From Microcystis viridis FACHB-1342 (GTDB lineage Bacteria > Cyanobacteriota > Cyanobacteriia > Cyanobacteriales > Microcystaceae): DNA of 35,474 nt. Location: the NCBI RefSeq assembly GCF_014698335.1, contig NZ_JACJSV010000050.1, positions 1 through 35,474 on the forward strand, read 5' to 3'. How positions within the stretch are numbered: position 1 is the first letter of the stretch; each line of letters starts with the position of its first letter. Shown one piece after another: positions 32,683 through 35,474 of the stretch. The position numbers and the translations under genes are program-made. The notes beneath the pieces were generated by a model, which searched no databases, was not told the origin of the DNA, and saw nothing but the letters and a program-made list of their open reading frames with translations.

Positions 32683-33660
32683 TCAGTTTGAAGTCAAAGC
32701 TCCTCCACAACTGGAACCGCTCCCGGCAGTGCAACCGTAGCAATAGGAAGCGGTTTGTACCTCTGCAATTAGATCTAAACTATCCGCTTGTAATAAATCT
32801 GGCAGGGTTAATTTTTGGCCTTGACTGGTGCAAGCAGCCAGAGCCTCCATCTGATTAAAATCGCAGTCATAGATATTACCTAAATAATCGATCGAAAGCT
32901 GATTACGACACATCAAATGTTCGATAGTATCCCCATTAAAATGACTTTCAAGGAATTGAAGATAGGGTTGATAGAGTTGCCGGTGTTCCAGATGGAAGCG
33001 CGTCCTGCCGACGGGTAAGTTAGTGATAGTAAACAGATTGTTAAAAGAAATATTAAAATGTTCTTGCAAGAACTTTTTGTAATCCTGTGTTAGGGATACC
33101 TGATCCGGTGTGAGAGAAAAATTCTCTGACTTAGGAATCTGGGGATTATAGACTAAATCCACAATCAAATTCGGCTCTTGAGCGTAGCCAAGACGGTTTA
33201 ACCATTGTAAAGCATTGATCGATCGATCATAGACTCCCAGACCGCGCATTTTATCCACATTATCGGCAAGATAACAGGGTAAAGAAGCCACCACCCGCAG
33301 CTGATGGGCAGCGCAATATTCAGGAATATCAGTAAATCCTTTCTCGAAATAAATAGTTAAATTCGAGCGCACAATTACCTCTTTTCCCGCTTTTCTAGAG
33401 GTTTCCACAATTGGTTTAAAACCGTAGAGCATTTCGGGAGCGCCGCCGGTCAGATCGACGGTTTTAATTTGGGGAAATCTTGCGATCAGTTCGATAATTT
33501 GTTCGCATACTTCTGGAGTCATTTCTTCGGAGCGAACTGGACTAGCTTCCACATGACAATGGCTACAAGCAAGGTTACATCTTTTCCCTAAATTAATTTG
33601 CAGAACCGAGATTTTTTGCTTAGTTAAAGGAGTTTTTAGTTTCTCAAAAAAAGGAATCAT
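32683..33660 (-). CDS. arsS: Arsenosugar biosynthesis radical SAM protein ArsS
   Basis: This 325-residue enzyme has the radical-SAM 4Fe-4S motif C28xxxC32xxC35 (GKRCNLACSHCHVEASP), the TGGAPE stretch at ~81-86, and a C-terminal Cys-rich SYCYGCTAGSGSSCGG as in the DUF3641/ArsS domain. ArsS converts methylated arsenic with SAM into dimethylarsinoyl adenosine-type arsenosugar precursors. The partner methyltransferase ArsM is not in the window. The gene stands alone. Confidence 0.92.
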   Translation of the reverse strand: MIPFFEKLKTPLTKQKISVLQINLGKRCNLACSHCHVEASPVRSEEMTPEVCEQIIELIARFPQIKTVDLTGGAPEMLYGFKPIVETSRKAGKEVIVRSNLTIYFEKGFTDIPEYCAAHQLRVVASLPCYLADNVDKMRGLGVYDRSINALQWLNRLGYAQEPNLIVDLVYNPQIPKSENFSLTPDQVSLTQDYKKFLQEHFNISFNNLFTITNLPVGRTRFHLEHRQLYQPYLQFLESHFNGDTIEHLMCRNQLSIDYLGNIYDCDFNQMEALAACTSQGQKLTLPDLLQADSLDLIAEVQTASYCYGCTAGSGSSCGGALTSN

Positions 33661-33777
33661 GGGAGAGTAATCACTAATCAGTAATTAGTAAACAGAATCA
33701 CTAATCAATGATAACTGATAATGGATGAGTTTTTTGTCAATGGGCAACTACTAACTCAGATAAACTTGATTTTTCTC

Positions 33778-35202
33778 TTAGTTGCCAGGGGATAGCTCAG
33801 AAAGATTAGCTGATTTTTCTTGCCAATCTTGACCAATTTTAATTGTCACATCAGAAGCGAGATTCCCTGTACTTTCCACCAAAACTTCCCCGACACCAAG
33901 GCTATTATGCAGGGCAGCAGCGAGGGAATTATCCCCTTTTTGAGCAATAATTTTGGTAGTTTCTAGAATTGGCGATGAAGACTTAGAGACAAAAACATTT
34001 TCATAACCCAATGAGCGCAGATATCTGACTAGAGTTTGCACCGCTTCTGGATTATCGGTGCTATCTTCCACAGCGATGCGAGTCGGTTGCGTAGTTTCTT
34101 CAGTGTCAGCCATAAAAAAGCCGTGGTTGAAATGTTGAGCCACTAGCTCTTGAATTTTACTTTGATTGGGCAACCAATAACTGATCCCTTGCCGACCATC
34201 ACCATTAAAGTCTCCTGGTAGGAGTAGCATTTGCACATCAGCTCGCTCAGTTTTGGAGGCAAAACCGGCTAGGGCGAGTAACTCCTCTAAACTGAGATTA
34301 GTATCGATACTATTGCGGATAACCTCGATAATATCAGGAATTTTCAATAAAGTTGCTGGTTTTAGGGTTTGTTCCACTAAAGACCGCATTAATTGCTGTT
34401 GTCGTTGGATACGACCGATATCGCCTTTAGCATCGTAACGAAAACGGGCAAACTGGAGGAATTTCTCGCCGTTGAGGTGTTGTTCCCCTTTTTTCAGGTC
34501 AATGTAGAGGTGTTGACTAAAATCTTGGTACTTCATGTCTTTGGGAACATATACCGTCACCCCCCCCAAAGCATCAATTAATTTTTCCACACCCTGCACA
34601 TTAATGCGAACATAGCGATCGATAGCGACTCCCTCTAAAAGATGACTAACCGTTTCCGCCGTTAAAGCAGGTCCACCGAGGGCGTTAGCTTCATTGATTT
34701 TTTTCTCCCCGTAACCCTCGATATCGGTGCGGGTATCCCGGGGGATGGAAAGCATGGTTAACTTCTGTCTTTGGGGGTCAAAACGCAGTAACAGCATGGT
34801 ATCGGTTAAACCCTCCAAGGAATTAACCGGGGCATGATAACCCAAATCTGGGGTTTCTGCCTCCTTGACATCGGATGTCAACACTTTTGCGCCGACTACC
34901 AGAATATTAACGGGGCGGTTGAGGGCGGGAAGTTGCAGATTTTCATAGGATATGGCCTGCTGATTGTTAAAAGCGGCGGCTTCTTGAGGACTAAGAGCAG
35001 CTTGTCGCAAAGGTGTGGAGGAGAGAGACACAGCCAACATAGCACCGGCCGTAGCGGAAACTAGGGCGCAGCCAGTTAAGCCTAGGGCTGTCAGGAACCA
35101 TTTACTGGACAATCGCCGCTTTTTAACAGGTTTAGCCGCTAATTTGCTTGATTTTCCGCTTTTAAGCCTTGATTTTGTCTTGTTAACCACAAATTGCCTC
35201 AC
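33778..35202 (-). CDS. LytR-CpsA-Psr (LCP) family protein with LytR_C domain
   Basis: This 474-residue protein has a basic cytosolic N-terminus (~1-33), one membrane helix (~35-60), an LCP domain at ~95-270 (VNILVVGAKVL, TDTMLLLRFDPQ, SIPRDTRTDIEGYG, ARFRYDAKGDIGRIQRQQQL) and a C-terminal LytR_C domain at ~375-460. LCP enzymes transfer lipid-linked glycopolymers to cell-wall or exopolysaccharide acceptors in the periplasm. The conserved Arg residues in IPRDTR and GRIQRQQ are present. In Microcystis-like cells this points to capsule or wall glycan attachment. Confidence 0.9.
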   Translation of the reverse strand: MRQFVVNKTKSRLKSGKSSKLAAKPVKKRRLSSKWFLTALGLTGCALVSATAGAMLAVSLSSTPLRQAALSPQEAAAFNNQQAISYENLQLPALNRPVNILVVGAKVLTSDVKEAETPDLGYHAPVNSLEGLTDTMLLLRFDPQRQKLTMLSIPRDTRTDIEGYGEKKINEANALGGPALTAETVSHLLEGVAIDRYVRINVQGVEKLIDALGGVTVYVPKDMKYQDFSQHLYIDLKKGEQHLNGEKFLQFARFRYDAKGDIGRIQRQQQLMRSLVEQTLKPATLLKIPDIIEVIRNSIDTNLSLEELLALAGFASKTERADVQMLLLPGDFNGDGRQGISYWLPNQSKIQELVAQHFNHGFFMADTEETTQPTRIAVEDSTDNPEAVQTLVRYLRSLGYENVFVSKSSSPILETTKIIAQKGDNSLAAALHNSLGVGEVLVESTGNLASDVTIKIGQDWQEKSANLSELSPGN

Positions 35203-35384
35203 ACAATCACTAAATATCTCCCTAAAACCATATTTTAAAGGGATGAACTATTTTTTTTCTCAGATACCCGGAAAAGATTATTAAACTAATTGGGTTTTCT
35301 AGAGAGTTAGCAGATAATATAGCAGAATTTTTCCTTATCGTTGTTCTGCATGGCAATTTTGTCGAAATATCTAGGGTTTGCTGG

Positions 35385-35469
35385 TGGGGAAGTGGGAAAG
35401 TGGGGTGTAGGGTGTGGGGTGTAGGGTGTAGGGTGTAGGGTGTGGGGTGTGGGGTGTGGGGTGTGGGGA
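35385..35469. repeat. STRR heptamer tract (GGGTGTG/GGGTGTA)
   Basis: About ten contiguous 7-bp units alternate GGGTGTA and GGGTGTG at the window edge. The rest of the spacer 35203-35384 is AT-rich and shows no gene. Confidence 0.85.
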
Positions 35470-35474
35470 GAATA

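Noticed and set aside
32457-32858. 133-codon plus-strand frame after DUF3143
   Set aside because: It reads through the STRR tract and the antisense end of arsS; the peptide repeats (HPTPYTPHPTP) are a translation of the heptamers.

Overview
The window looks like a chromosome segment of a unicellular cyanobacterium, most probably Microcystis or a close relative. The evidence is cyanobacterial gene families (COP23, DUF1822, DUF3143, SLH/OprB-type porin, thylakoid PSI accumulation factor, ArsS), HIP1 octamers GCGATCGC (for example at 3209, 3783, 14806, 14863, 15405, 18500, 20095 and 21653), heptameric STRR tracts, moderate GC content and many small toxin-antitoxin (TA) modules. The genus assignment is an inference from style and content, not from a search.

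Layout. 1-890: 3' end of an ISAzo13-like transposase, then a 187-bp MITE with a perfect 8-bp target duplication. 891-5030 (+): a four-ORF locus in which an N-terminally eroded STAND-type ATPase, a TPR/HEAT/DUF1822 protein (probably the frameshifted second half of the same gene) and a DUF433 protein precede an intact CHAT (caspase-like) membrane protein. 5088-8691 (-): a convergent operon of a COP23 protein, a trypsin-like protease and a trypsin-TPR-PDZ-TPR protease. 8938-22809 is mostly housekeeping: tRNA-Asp, glgP, an HpnA-like reductase/epimerase, two tandem crcB fluoride channels, ksgA-ispE, ureD with a partner of unknown function, gyrA, a helix-hairpin-helix protein with a TM2/SHOCT protein, and asnS.

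22810-29140 is an accessory island of TA-like modules: a PBECR-like/DUF2283 pair, YefM-YoeB, a BECR-like toxin with a possible immunity protein, two small cyanobacterial proteins, UPF0175-PIN and a second PIN with its antitoxin. Two dispersed repeat families are interleaved with it. One is the YefM-YoeB operator/leader, present complete at its operon and as solo copies without TA genes. The other is a ~105-bp sequence ending in a terminator-like hairpin, found four times plus a fragment at module boundaries. A ~170-bp direct repeat (offset 1011 bp) brackets the UPF0175-PIN operon. 29225-35474 returns to core genes: SLH porin, PSI accumulation factor, J-domain protein with DUF3143, ArsS and an LCP/LytR-type protein, with STRR tracts between them.

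The strongest candidates for unusual biology are the CHAT/STAND/DUF433 locus facing the serine-protease/COP23 operon, the orphan YefM-YoeB operator, the repeat-bounded TA modules, and the stand-alone toxin/immunity-like pair at 25695-26470.
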